64,000 nt of DNA from Rohdeia mirabilis (GTDB lineage: Bacteria; Planctomycetota; UBA1135; GCA-002686595), in NCBI GenBank assembly GCA_007750655.1, contig CP036290.1, positions 1,922,001 through 1,986,000 of the forward strand. Reading direction: 5' to 3'. The position numbers were made by a program, and so were the translations under genes. A model generated the notes under the pieces. The model worked only from the letters and a program-made list of their open reading frames with translations. It was not told the origin of the DNA and made no database searches. How positions within the stretch are numbered: position 1 is the first letter of the stretch; every line of letters starts with the position of its first letter. Below, piece after piece: positions 17,298 to 28,673 of this stretch.

Positions 17298-19130
17298 TCA
17301 GACGCTCTCCCTGCGACGGCCGAGGATCCAGTGGTCGAGCGCCACGAGGCCGAGGGCGGCGAGGATCAAGAGCCACTCGAGCCGACTCGATCCGCCGCCG
17401 ACCGAGCCTGCACGCGCGGCGTCGGCCCCAAGGGTCGAACTTTCGTCGGTCGCGAGCGCGCGCAGGTCGGACTCGCTCGGATCCGCGAAACTGACGCCGA
17501 TGCGCGCCGCGTGCCGTCCGTCGCTCGTGAGCTCGTAGAGGCCCGGGAGCGTGAGTTCCTCGAAGTACAGCTCGCGTCCGCCCGCGCGCTCGAACCGACC
17601 GCTGGGACCTTCGAGCACCCAAGGCAGCGGCCGCGGCGCGCCGACCCACAGTGGTTCGCCGAGGACCAGATTCACCGCGCGCGGACCCGGCAGTGCAGCC
17701 CGGCGCCACTCGACCAAATTGGCGAGCAGGATCGGCCAATCGGGCGAGCGCGTGAACGTGCCGCCCTGAAGATCCGCGTTCAGAGTGATCTCGATGCCGT
17801 CGAACGCGCGGCGCTCGACGATCAGCGGGATGTTGCCCGCCGACGCGATCGCCGATCCGGGCAGGCTCGCTTCCGCGTCGCCGACCCACGCCACTTCGCG
17901 CAGTTCCACACCGCGCAGCAACGGGTGGCGACGTTCGACGAGGAACGGACCCAACCAGGCGGTGGGGGTCGCGGGCGGGCGCGCGCGCAGGACCCAGGTC
18001 GAAGCACTGGGACGGTCGCTGCCGCTGCCGTCGAGGTCGAGCACCAGATCGGCCTCGCCGGCGGTCGCGACCAGTTCGACCGCCGGTGCGACGCGCTCGA
18101 TCCGCGCCGCGCGCCGTCCGTCGGGACCGGTGAGCAGCGTCGCCGCGAGGACGCCGTCCGATCCGCGCACCACGGCGTGCACGGGCCGCGGAGCGCTGGG
18201 TGCGAGGAACGCCACGTCGTCCAGGGCGAGGGCGTCGTGGGGACGGCTGTCGAGAGCACCGAGCGTCTCGTCCGCGACCAGCCGCAGCCGCAGGGCGGTG
18301 CCCGGAGCGTCGAGTTCGAACGCGACCGTGCGCTCACCACCCGCCGCGATCGTCGGTGCTTCGCTCGCGAGGCTGCGTCCGTCGTCCGCGTCCTCGACGA
18401 CGAGCACGACGCGGCGCTCGGCCGCGCCGTAGTTGGCGAGCGTGACGTCGACGCGCTCGCGGCCGCGTTCGGCGTCGCTCGCGGCACGGAGGACGCGCAC
18501 GATCGCCGCGTTCTCGAGCGGCACCCCGAACGCGTGGGTCAGAACGCCGCTGCCGGTCGCGGTGGTGCCGTCGGTCACGAGCAGGACCGCGGCATCACCG
18601 GCGAGACCGCGTGCGAGATCCAGTGCCGGCCCGAGCGGATGGCTGGCCGCGCCCGGTTCGAAGTCGAGCACGGCGGCCAGCGCTTCGTCGCGCCAGGCGG
18701 CCGGACCGGCGAGCGTGCGCGGTGTCGGACCGCTGGCGATCAGGGTCACGCGCGCGCGCGCCGGAAGAGCCCCGAGTTCGCGCAGGACGAAGGTGCGACC
18801 GCGATCCCAGGCGCTGGCGCCGGATCCGTCGACCGCGACCATCGAAGCCGACCCGTCGAGCACGACGACGCGGTGGGGAACCTCGCTCTCGAACAGCCGC
18901 GGGCCGGACAGCGCCAGCGCGGCCAGCAGCGCCGCCAGGACCTCGCACCAGAAGCTGGGGCTGCGCGTCAACGGCTGGCGCGTGCGTCCTGACACCGGCG
19001 CGTCGGCGAACTCCTCCCACAAGAACAACGCGCCCACGGCCAGGGGCGCGTAGCGGCGGCGGTAGAGGTGCAGCCCGACGACCGCCGGGACGGCGAGCAG
19101 GGCGAGGAGTCCGAAGGGGTTCGAGAACAT
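17298..19130 (-). CDS. BatA-like VWA membrane protein
   Basis: This 610-aa protein starts MFSNPFGLLALLAVPAVVGLHLYRRR, the typical BatA N-terminal helix followed by a basic stretch. A second helix (EVLAALLAALALSGPRLF) precedes a VWA domain with DGSASM. The long C-terminal half, rich in beta-type segments, ends with a last helix (LLILAALGLVALDHWILG). ATG 19130 was chosen over upstream in-frame codons because only it begins with the BatA signature. It is the first gene of a two-gene unit with the double-VWA protein. The 258 bp between it and gcvP hold no gene that I can support. Confidence 0.85.
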   Translation of the reverse strand: MFSNPFGLLALLAVPAVVGLHLYRRRYAPLAVGALFLWEEFADAPVSGRTRQPLTRSPSFWCEVLAALLAALALSGPRLFESEVPHRVVVLDGSASMVAVDGSGASAWDRGRTFVLRELGALPARARVTLIASGPTPRTLAGPAAWRDEALAAVLDFEPGAASHPLGPALDLARGLAGDAAVLLVTDGTTATGSGVLTHAFGVPLENAAIVRVLRAASDAERGRERVDVTLANYGAAERRVVLVVEDADDGRSLASEAPTIAAGGERTVAFELDAPGTALRLRLVADETLGALDSRPHDALALDDVAFLAPSAPRPVHAVVRGSDGVLAATLLTGPDGRRAARIERVAPAVELVATAGEADLVLDLDGSGSDRPSASTWVLRARPPATPTAWLGPFLVERRHPLLRGVELREVAWVGDAEASLPGSAIASAGNIPLIVERRAFDGIEITLNADLQGGTFTRSPDWPILLANLVEWRRAALPGPRAVNLVLGEPLWVGAPRPLPWVLEGPSGRFERAGGRELYFEELTLPGLYELTSDGRHAARIGVSFADPSESDLRALATDESSTLGADAARAGSVGGGSSRLEWLLILAALGLVALDHWILGRRRESV

Positions 19131-19389
19131 GCGCGGGGCGGCGAGTGCGGCGATGCGCACCAGTCGGTCGATTGTCCGCGCAATCGGGACCGAGTGCGAG
19201 CGCGCGTACCACTGGGTCCCGCGATGTGGTCCCGCGACGCGCCCCCTCGATGTGGCCCCGAGCTCGCCCGTGTCCGCGCCCCGCACACCCGCGGTCGCGA
19301 CGCACGCGCGGACCGCGAGGGGAGCCGCCGTCGAGTGGGCCCGTGGCCGACCGCGGCTCGAACGCCGTGGCCGGCCATCGCCCTCGGGG

Positions 19390-22287
<2,898 letters not shown>

Positions 22288-22656
22288 CGCAGGGCGCGGT
22301 GGGGGGCGTCGGGCACTCGGCCCAGGACTTTCGGGGGCTCAGAGGATGGAACCTTGGCGGCTCGCCGTCGAGTGGCGGGAGGCCGATCCGACCCAGGTTC
22401 CCGTCGCTCGCCGTGGACCGACCCGGGGTGGGCTCGCAGGTCGACCCGCCGTTGTTGCCTCGCACCGGTCGCGCGGCGGGCGGTCGCGAGCGGGCGGACC
22501 CGCGGCACGGGGTCGGTCGGCGGGTCGGTGGGGGCTCGCTCGGTGAGTCCCGCGCTCGGGGACGGAGCTCCGGGCGCCTTGGGCTCGCCCGCTCGCTGGT
22601 CGATCGACCCGGTCGGAGGCTCCCGCGCGGACCCTCGCACCCGGTCCCACACCACC
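22288..22656. other. Gap between divergent gcvP and the RapZ-like gene
   Basis: These 369 bp are extremely G-rich on the plus strand, with runs such as GGGTCGGTGGGGG. Open frames cross it only as continuations of antisense frames. I see no convincing promoter box, riboswitch or terminator. It should hold the promoters of both divergent genes. Confidence 0.4.
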
Positions 22657-23073
22657 ATGCAGCAGCACTCCCGCATCACCGTCGTCACGTTCGGCTTCAA
22701 GTACGGACCGCCGCCGACGAACCACTACTTCGACGTCAGCTTCCTCTCGAACCCCGCCCGCGACCCGCGCTGGGGGCTGTTCAGTCGACCGGACGAACAG
22801 ATGCGCGACTTCGTGATGGCTCAGCCCGCGGCGCGCGACTTCATCGCCAGCGCCGTGCCGCTGATCGCGTTCCTGTCCGGCCAGGACGACGACCTGCGGA
22901 TCGGTCTGGGCTGCAACGCCGGTCGCCACCGCTCGGTGCTGCTCGCCGAAGCCCTGTGCCTCGAGCTCGCGCGCCTCGGCCACGAGGTGCACGTCGTCCA
23001 CCGCGAACGCGACTTCGACGCTCAGGGAGACGTCGTGCGGGCCGCGCCCGAGTTCCTGCGCCGCGCCGCCTGA
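22657..23073 (+). CDS. Stand-alone RapZ C-terminal-domain-like protein
   Basis: This 138-aa protein matches the C-terminal half of RapZ (YvcJ/UPF0042): VVTFGFKYGPPP near the start, FDVSFLSNP, and the anion-binding loop GLGCNAGRHRSVLLAEAL. The canonical form is GCTGGxHRSV. The N-terminal P-loop nucleotidase domain of RapZ is absent. In E. coli the C-terminal domain senses amino-sugar phosphate and binds small RNAs; whether this protein does so is unknown. ATG 22657 is the natural start because the upstream frame is antisense to gcvP. No SD is visible. A glycosyltransferase gene follows after 64 nt. Confidence 0.75.
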   Translation: MQQHSRITVVTFGFKYGPPPTNHYFDVSFLSNPARDPRWGLFSRPDEQMRDFVMAQPAARDFIASAVPLIAFLSGQDDDLRIGLGCNAGRHRSVLLAEALCLELARLGHEVHVVHRERDFDAQGDVVRAAPEFLRRAA

Positions 23074-23137
23074 TCCCAATCGTCCTCCGCCTGGCGAACC
23101 CGCTCACCGCGCCCCGCCGGCACCGCTCGTCCCGACC

Positions 23138-25183
23138 ATGCAGAACCCGCCCCGCATCTGTGCCCTCATCGCGTCCCGCAACCGTCCCGACCTCGTGGAC
23201 GACATGGTGGCGCGGCTCTCCCGCAGCACCGCCTACGACATCGACTTCGTCGTGGTCGAGTGCGGAACGGATCCGAGCAAGCTCTCGAAGCACTCGAGCC
23301 TGTGGTACTCGGACGAGGACTTCCGCGGCAAGTGCTACGGACACAACCTGGCCCTGGCGGAAGCTCGCCAACGCGCGACCCAGTCCGGTCGCGAGTACGA
23401 CTACTACTGGGTCCTGATGAACGACGTGGTCTTCGAGGACGGCGTCGACGCGGCCAAGATCCTCGTCGACACGCTGGAGCGCGAGCCGCGGATGGCGATC
23501 TGTTCGCCGACCAACGTCGACGGCCAGTACCCCGGTTGCGCGCCGCGGGCCCGCGGAGGCTTCCGCACGGTCACGACCTGCGACTACCTGGGGTTCATGC
23601 TGCGCGCGGAGGCCGCCGACGAGGTCGGTTTCCTGAACCCCGCCTTCCGCTACTGCTGGGGCGCGATCCACGAGCTCAGCTACAAGCTCTACAGCGCCGG
23701 CTGGTCCGTGGCCTACAGCGACGACGTGGCCTACCGTCACCTGGGCGGCACGACCTACGGCGCGCCCGGGACCGCGACCATCGGTCGCGAGGAGTACCAG
23801 CACTTCGCGCGCGCCTTCGCGAACGATTACTTCGTGCGGAACTACGGAGCCGACTGGCACGTGCGGTTCTTCGCCGCGGCGAGCCGTGGTCACGAGATCG
23901 AGATCGACACCTTCGCGTTGCACCGCGAGCTGTGGAGCAACGGTGCCTTCCGCGCCGACGCGAGCAGCGCGCCCGAGTCCGCGTCCGAGTGCTTCCTGCT
24001 GCCGCCGGACGAACGCACGGCCGACGGTCGCGAGCGCGTGCGCCTGCACCTGGGCTGCGGTCGCGACCTGCGTCCCGGATGGATCAACGTCGACACCAGC
24101 GACGCGGTGGGGGCCGATCTGGTCGCCGACGTCACCGACCTGGTCGGGATCGCGGACGCTTCGGTCGACGTGATCGAGGCCAACCACCTGTTCGAGCACC
24201 TGACGCGCGACCAGGCCCTCGCCGCCCTGCGCGAGTGGCGCCGCGTGCTGCGCGGCGACGGCGAGCTGTACCTCGAACTGCCCGACCTCGAGGCCTGCAT
24301 CCGCATCCTCGGCAAGCACACCGACGACCGCGGCTACGACCTGGGTCTGACCGGCATGTACGGCTGGGGTCCCGACATCGCGGCCGACGGCGTGCCGCAG
24401 ATGCACAAGTGGGGCTGGACGCGCGAAGCCCTGACCGAAGCGCTCGTCGAGGCCGGCTTCGGCGCAGTCGACTTCGGACCGATCACTCAGAGCTGGCGAC
24501 CCGCCGCCCGCTACGGCCGCGACATGCGCGTGCGCGCTCGCGTGGCCGCCGCCGTTCCCAGGAGTCGCGTCGACGCTCCGCCGTCGCTCGCTCCCGCACC
24601 CGTCCAAGACTTCGCCGGCTCCGGCCCGCTCGGGACCCTGGGTTCGAGTGCGCGCAGCGGTCGATCCTCCGATTCCGACGCGCCCGACGGCGCCAACTCG
24701 AACTCCTCCATGCTGCACACGAACCCGTCCAACGTCTCGCGCCCGAGCGCTTCGAACTCGAACGCTTCGGCCTCGAGCGCCGCGCCGATGTCCGACACCG
24801 TCGCGCTCTTCGCCTGGCCCGACTACTCCGTCGCCGGCGAGCTCGACTACCTGTTCGGCGAGTTCGCGCTCAACCTGCTCGGTCGCGGAGCACTGATGCT
24901 GCGCTACCAAGCGGCGCTCGACGGTCCGCGCGACCAGGTGATCGCGCGCCTCGACGCCGCCTGTGCTCGCGTCCTCGGCGACCGCGCCTTCGACGTGATC
25001 CTGATCGACCAGGAGTTCGACGCGGTCGGCTGGCAGCGACTGGGCGAGATGACCACCGCGGTCGTCGTCCTGCCGTCCGCCCAGAACGAGGTTCGCCGCC
25101 ACGCCCTGGCCAGCGTCCGCTCGCGGCTCGTGTCGCGCTTCGACCAGCTCGTCGCGCCGCAGGAGTCGGCGCGCGCGGCCTGA
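23138..25183 (+). CDS. Glycosyltransferase family 2 - methyltransferase fusion with extra C-terminal domain
   Basis: A 681-aa multidomain protein. Residues ~6-235 are a GT2 (GT-A fold) domain: ICALIASRNRP, FVVVECGTDP, the DxD-like MNDVVFEDG, and CWGAIHELSYKL. Residues ~300-460 are a SAM-dependent methyltransferase: LHLGCGRDLRPGWINVD and EANHLFEHLT. About 50 residues (503-552) form a Ser/Asn-rich linker. The last ~125 (TVALFAWPDYSVAGELDYLF ...) form a separate domain I cannot name. It resembles helper modules at the ends of some glycosyltransferases. The likely role is glycan assembly with methylation. ATG 23138 has no strong SD. Confidence 0.8.
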   Translation: MQNPPRICALIASRNRPDLVDDMVARLSRSTAYDIDFVVVECGTDPSKLSKHSSLWYSDEDFRGKCYGHNLALAEARQRATQSGREYDYYWVLMNDVVFEDGVDAAKILVDTLEREPRMAICSPTNVDGQYPGCAPRARGGFRTVTTCDYLGFMLRAEAADEVGFLNPAFRYCWGAIHELSYKLYSAGWSVAYSDDVAYRHLGGTTYGAPGTATIGREEYQHFARAFANDYFVRNYGADWHVRFFAAASRGHEIEIDTFALHRELWSNGAFRADASSAPESASECFLLPPDERTADGRERVRLHLGCGRDLRPGWINVDTSDAVGADLVADVTDLVGIADASVDVIEANHLFEHLTRDQALAALREWRRVLRGDGELYLELPDLEACIRILGKHTDDRGYDLGLTGMYGWGPDIAADGVPQMHKWGWTREALTEALVEAGFGAVDFGPITQSWRPAARYGRDMRVRARVAAAVPRSRVDAPPSLAPAPVQDFAGSGPLGTLGSSARSGRSSDSDAPDGANSNSSMLHTNPSNVSRPSASNSNASASSAAPMSDTVALFAWPDYSVAGELDYLFGEFALNLLGRGALMLRYQAALDGPRDQVIARLDAACARVLGDRAFDVILIDQEFDAVGWQRLGEMTTAVVVLPSAQNEVRRHALASVRSRLVSRFDQLVAPQESARAA

Positions 25184-25228
25184 GCCGGACCGGTCACCGG
25201 TTCGCGACGCCGGGCACGGCCCGGGGCC

Positions 25229-25789
25229 TCAGGCGCTCTTCGCGCGCCGCACCTCGCGCACCCGCGCGGGGATACCGACCGCGATCGCGCCGGCCGGGAC
25301 GTCGCACAGGACCACCGCGTTCGCGCCGATCCTGGCGTGCGCGCCGATGCGCACCGGACCCAGGATCTTCGCGCCCGCACCCACGTCCACGTGGCCCTCG
25401 AGCACCGGCGCGCCGTCCAGGCCGTCGCGCGTCCCGATCGTCACGCCCTGGAAGAGGAGGCAGTTGGGGCCGACCTCGGCGTCCGGGTGCAGAACGATGC
25501 CGAGCGCGTGGGGCAGGACGAGTCCGCCACCCAGCCGCGCGTCGAGCGGCAGGTCGCAGCCGGTGACCGCCGACCACAGCCGGTGGCGCAGGACGCACAG
25601 CTTGCGCACGATCGGCGCCAGCGGACCGCGCGCGTTCTGGTAGCCGCGGATCGCCGCCAGGAGGCGCTTGCCCGGGTCGTAGCGCCCGGGTTCGGGGCGC
25701 TCGCGGGACCAGTCCGGCTCGCTGGCCGAGACCGCGTCCGCGTTCGGACCGGTGCGCGGGTTCTCCGCCGCTTCTTCGTCGAGTGCCAT
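25229..25789 (-). CDS. Hexapeptide-repeat acyltransferase (serine acetyltransferase-like)
   Basis: This 186-aa protein has a left-handed beta-helix: GGGLVLPHALGIVLHPDAEVGPNCLLFQGVTIG, then VLEGHVDVGAGAKILGPVRIGAHARIGANAVV, ending AVGIPARV. The His pair and spacing are those of the CysE catalytic face. The full N-terminal SAT helical domain of CysE is missing (only ~85 residues before the helix), as in short acetyltransferases of sugar or polysaccharide clusters. It is either cysteine biosynthesis or glycan acetylation; the neighbouring glycosyltransferase favours the latter only weakly. Confidence 0.8.
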   Translation of the reverse strand: MALDEEAAENPRTGPNADAVSASEPDWSRERPEPGRYDPGKRLLAAIRGYQNARGPLAPIVRKLCVLRHRLWSAVTGCDLPLDARLGGGLVLPHALGIVLHPDAEVGPNCLLFQGVTIGTRDGLDGAPVLEGHVDVGAGAKILGPVRIGAHARIGANAVVLCDVPAGAIAVGIPARVREVRRAKSA

Positions 25790-25933
25790 GGGGAAAGGGG
25801 ACGACAGCGCCGCGTCCGGCGTCGGCTCCTCATCGGTCCGAACCGCCCCCGGGTCTTGAGCCCGCTTCCGGTGAGCGGGCAGAGCGGCGCTTCCCTCCTC
25901 TGTTGGGTACCGCTGGGTCGGCGCGCCCGCCGA

Positions 25934-25939
25934 TAGGAT
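25934..25939 (+). promoter_or_regulatory. -10 box of the ABC exporter operon
   Basis: TAGGAT lies 11 nt before ATG 25951 in an otherwise GC-rich stretch, so the 5' UTR would be about 5 nt or less. A -35 at normal spacing is not evident. Confidence 0.4.
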
Positions 25940-25950
25940 CCACCCCGTCC

Positions 25951-26856
25951 ATGGACCAGTCCCTCCCCAGCAGCGACCCGAGCGGAGCCGAAGCGCTCCC
26001 CGTGCCCGAGCCGATCCTCGAGGTCGCGGGCCTCTCGAAGTCCTACGGCGAGAACTGGGCGGTGAAGGGCATTTCGCTGGTGCTGCGTCCGGGCGAGGTC
26101 CTGGGGCTCGTGGGGCCGAACGGAGCGGGCAAGACCACCACGCTGCGCACGATCGCGGGCGTCCTGCCGATCGAGAGCGGCACGGTCCGCATCGCCGGAC
26201 ACGACCTCGAACGCGACGAACTCGAGGCCAAGCGCCACCTGGCCTGGGTCCCCGATCAACCGACGCCGTTCGACGCGCTGACCGTCTGGGAACACCTCGA
26301 GTTCACGGCCGCGCTGTACCGCGTGGCGAACTGGAAGGAGCGCGCGCTCGAGCTGCTCGAGACCTTCGAACTCGCGGGGCGCCGCGACGCGCTCGGCGGC
26401 GAACTGTCGCGCGGCATGTGCCAGAAGCTCGCGCTGTGCACGGCGCTCCTGCACGAGCCGCGGCTGCTGCTGCTCGACGAACCGCTCTCCGGTCTCGATC
26501 CCGTCGGCATCCGCGCCGCCAAGCGCGCCGTCTTCGACCTGGCGGCGCGCGGTGGGGCGGTCGTACTGTCGAGCCACCTGCTCGGCGTCGTGCAGGAGTT
26601 GAGTTCACGCCTCGCCATCGTGCGCGGCGGGCGCGTGCTGTTCGACGGGCACCTCGACGACGCGCGCCGGGCGGCGAGCGCCGGTGCGGACTCGGACCTC
26701 GAAGCGGTCTTCTTCGCCGTCACCGATGGCGCGGGTCTCGACCAGGACGCGGCGCCGATCGTGGACGCCGCGCTGGCGCCGATCGATGCGGACGGCCGGC
26801 CGCGGAACGACGCGCCCGACGACGCCGTGTCGCGCGCGAGCGAGGTCGAACGTTGA
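25951..26856 (+). CDS. ABC transporter ATP-binding protein
   Basis: This 301-aa nucleotide-binding subunit shows Walker A GPNGAGKTT, Q-loop region WVPDQPTPFD, signature LSRGMCQK, Walker B LLLLDEPLSGLD and switch SSHLL. It is of the CcmA/YhbH drug- and polymer-exporter class (ABC-2 systems). The frame is open 56 codons upstream, but ATG 25951 sits right after a TAGGAT box and starts a typical N-terminus. The TGA overlaps the TTG of the permease gene by 4 nt. The last ~50 residues are a low-complexity acidic tail. Confidence 0.93.
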   Translation: MDQSLPSSDPSGAEALPVPEPILEVAGLSKSYGENWAVKGISLVLRPGEVLGLVGPNGAGKTTTLRTIAGVLPIESGTVRIAGHDLERDELEAKRHLAWVPDQPTPFDALTVWEHLEFTAALYRVANWKERALELLETFELAGRRDALGGELSRGMCQKLALCTALLHEPRLLLLDEPLSGLDPVGIRAAKRAVFDLAARGGAVVLSSHLLGVVQELSSRLAIVRGGRVLFDGHLDDARRAASAGADSDLEAVFFAVTDGAGLDQDAAPIVDAALAPIDADGRPRNDAPDDAVSRASEVER

Positions 26857-28565
26857 ACCCCGGCCCGGCACCGGGAGCCGCGTCCGCCCGACTTCCGCGT
26901 GCCGCACTCGCTCCGCGTGGGCCCGTCCTCACGCGGCTCGCCCTGCTCAAGCTGCGCGGCGTGGTGCGCAAGCAGCTGCGCCGGCTGCGCACGCCCACGG
27001 GCATCCTCTTCGCCTTCGTCGGCGTGGGGCTCGCGGCCTCGTGGATCGTGTCGCTGTCGTTCGGTGCGATGGCCGCCGGAAGCCACGGCGCGCCCGTTCC
27101 GCAGCCACACCTCGTGCGCCTGCTCCTGTTCATGTTCCTGGTCGTGAACGTGTTCGCCCACCTGGGACAACGCGGCCTCTACCTCCAGCCGGCGGAACTC
27201 GACCTTCTGCTGTCCGCGCCGGTGTCGCGCGCGCGCATCCTCGGTCACCGCCTCATGTGCGCGTTCGGTCGGGCGACGGCGGGCGCGGTGCTGCTCGGAG
27301 CGGCCGCGTCGTTCCGAGTTCCGACCGCGACCGGTGCCTTCCTCGGCGCGCTGTGCCTGACCGTCGGCCTGACGCTCCTCGGCCAGGGCGTGTCGCTCGC
27401 GGCGGCCCAGGTCGAGCGTTGGGTCCCGCTGCGCCTGCTCGACGTGGCCGGCAAGATCGGCGTCGCCCTCGTCGCGGCGGCTTTCGTGGCCCTGGCCCTC
27501 GCGCCGCCGTCGTTCGACGACCTGAACCTGCTCGAGCTGGCGCAGTCGCCCGTCCTCGGAGTCCTGACCTGGCCGCTCGAACCGCTCGTCGCGACGTTCC
27601 TGGCGGCGACGCCGGGGGCCGCGCTCTCGAACGGTCTGCCGCTCCTGGGGCTGATGGCGGTCTTCTTCGAGCTCCTGCGGCGCTGGTCGTTCGACTGGCG
27701 CGAAGTGGCCGTCACGACGTCGGGCCGACTCGGTGCACGGATCGCGCGCGCGCGCCGTCTCGGCACCGGCGCGAGCGCCGCCAACGTGTCGCGCTGGGCC
27801 GCGCGGCGTCGGATTCCGTGGGTGGTCGGTCGCGGACCGCTGGGAGCCGTGTTCTGGCGCAAGAGCGCGTCGATCCTGCGGCGCGCGCGCGTCACGCTCT
27901 TGTTCGCCGGTCTGACGCTCGCGCTGGGCGTCGGCGGACTCCTGGCGGTGACGCGCGAGTTCGAGCACGACACGGGCTGGGCCGCGTCCCTCCTGATCGT
28001 CTTCGGCAGCGTCTACCTGACCGGCGGTCTGCGCTTCGACCTGCGCGAGGACCTGGATCGCATCGAGGAGCTGAAGGCCTGGCCGCTGTCGTCGCGGCGC
28101 CTCTTCCTCGCGCTGCTGGTGCCCCAGATCACCGTCGTCGGCGGCTTCCTGGCCCTGGGCTGCGTGATCCTGACCGTGGTGGGTGGGGGCGGCCCGATCC
28201 CGCTCGCCTGCGCGCTGGCCTTCCTGCCCGTCTTCCTGACCGGCTGGGTCGCGACCGACAACCTCTTCTTCCTCCTGTGGCCCGTCCGGATCGTGCCGGG
28301 CGCCGACGGGATGCTCCAGGACGTGGGGCGGACCTCGATCCTCTTCCTGTGCCGCGGCGTCGTGGCCGGGGGCGTCCTGGCGCTCTCCGCGCTCCTCGGA
28401 TGGGGGGCGTTCCGGCTCAGTGCGGGCAGCGGTCTGGGCGAGGACCTGCGCCTGCTGCTGGCCACGCCGGCGGTCCTCGCCGGGCTCGGGGTCTGGGCGG
28501 CGGTCGCCCTGCGTCTCGGAGGACGCGCGCTCGCTCGCTTCGACCCGTCGCGACTGGAGTCCTGA
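26853..28565 (+). CDS. ABC-2 type exporter permease
   Basis: This 570-aa polytopic membrane protein is the partner of the preceding ATPase. Clear helices include GILFAFVGVGLAASWIVSL, LLLFMFLVVNVF, VGLTLLGQGVSLAA, VTLLFAGLTLALGVGGLLAV and ITVVGGFLALGCVILTVV. LYLQPAELDLLLSAPVSRARIL is typical of the putative ABC exporter family. The start is inferred as TTG 26853, which overlaps the ATPase stop as TTGA; no ATG or GTG precedes the conserved start. The substrate cannot be deduced. Confidence 0.82.
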   Translation: MNPGPAPGAASARLPRAALAPRGPVLTRLALLKLRGVVRKQLRRLRTPTGILFAFVGVGLAASWIVSLSFGAMAAGSHGAPVPQPHLVRLLLFMFLVVNVFAHLGQRGLYLQPAELDLLLSAPVSRARILGHRLMCAFGRATAGAVLLGAAASFRVPTATGAFLGALCLTVGLTLLGQGVSLAAAQVERWVPLRLLDVAGKIGVALVAAAFVALALAPPSFDDLNLLELAQSPVLGVLTWPLEPLVATFLAATPGAALSNGLPLLGLMAVFFELLRRWSFDWREVAVTTSGRLGARIARARRLGTGASAANVSRWAARRRIPWVVGRGPLGAVFWRKSASILRRARVTLLFAGLTLALGVGGLLAVTREFEHDTGWAASLLIVFGSVYLTGGLRFDLREDLDRIEELKAWPLSSRRLFLALLVPQITVVGGFLALGCVILTVVGGGGPIPLACALAFLPVFLTGWVATDNLFFLLWPVRIVPGADGMLQDVGRTSILFLCRGVVAGGVLALSALLGWGAFRLSAGSGLGEDLRLLLATPAVLAGLGVWAAVALRLGGRALARFDPSRLES

Positions 28566-28673
28566 CGGTCGGGCGGATAGCGTTTGCGCCCCGAACAGCG
28601 AGCGAGCCGGGGGGAGGGGTCCCCGAGCCGTCCCGCTCGCTTCAAAGGTTCGAGGGAGCACTTCAGTTCGCGC

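Noticed and set aside
13063-17538. Plus-strand ~1,490-codon frame
   Set aside because: Antisense to aroB and the VWA gene, with Arg-rich composition and no motif.
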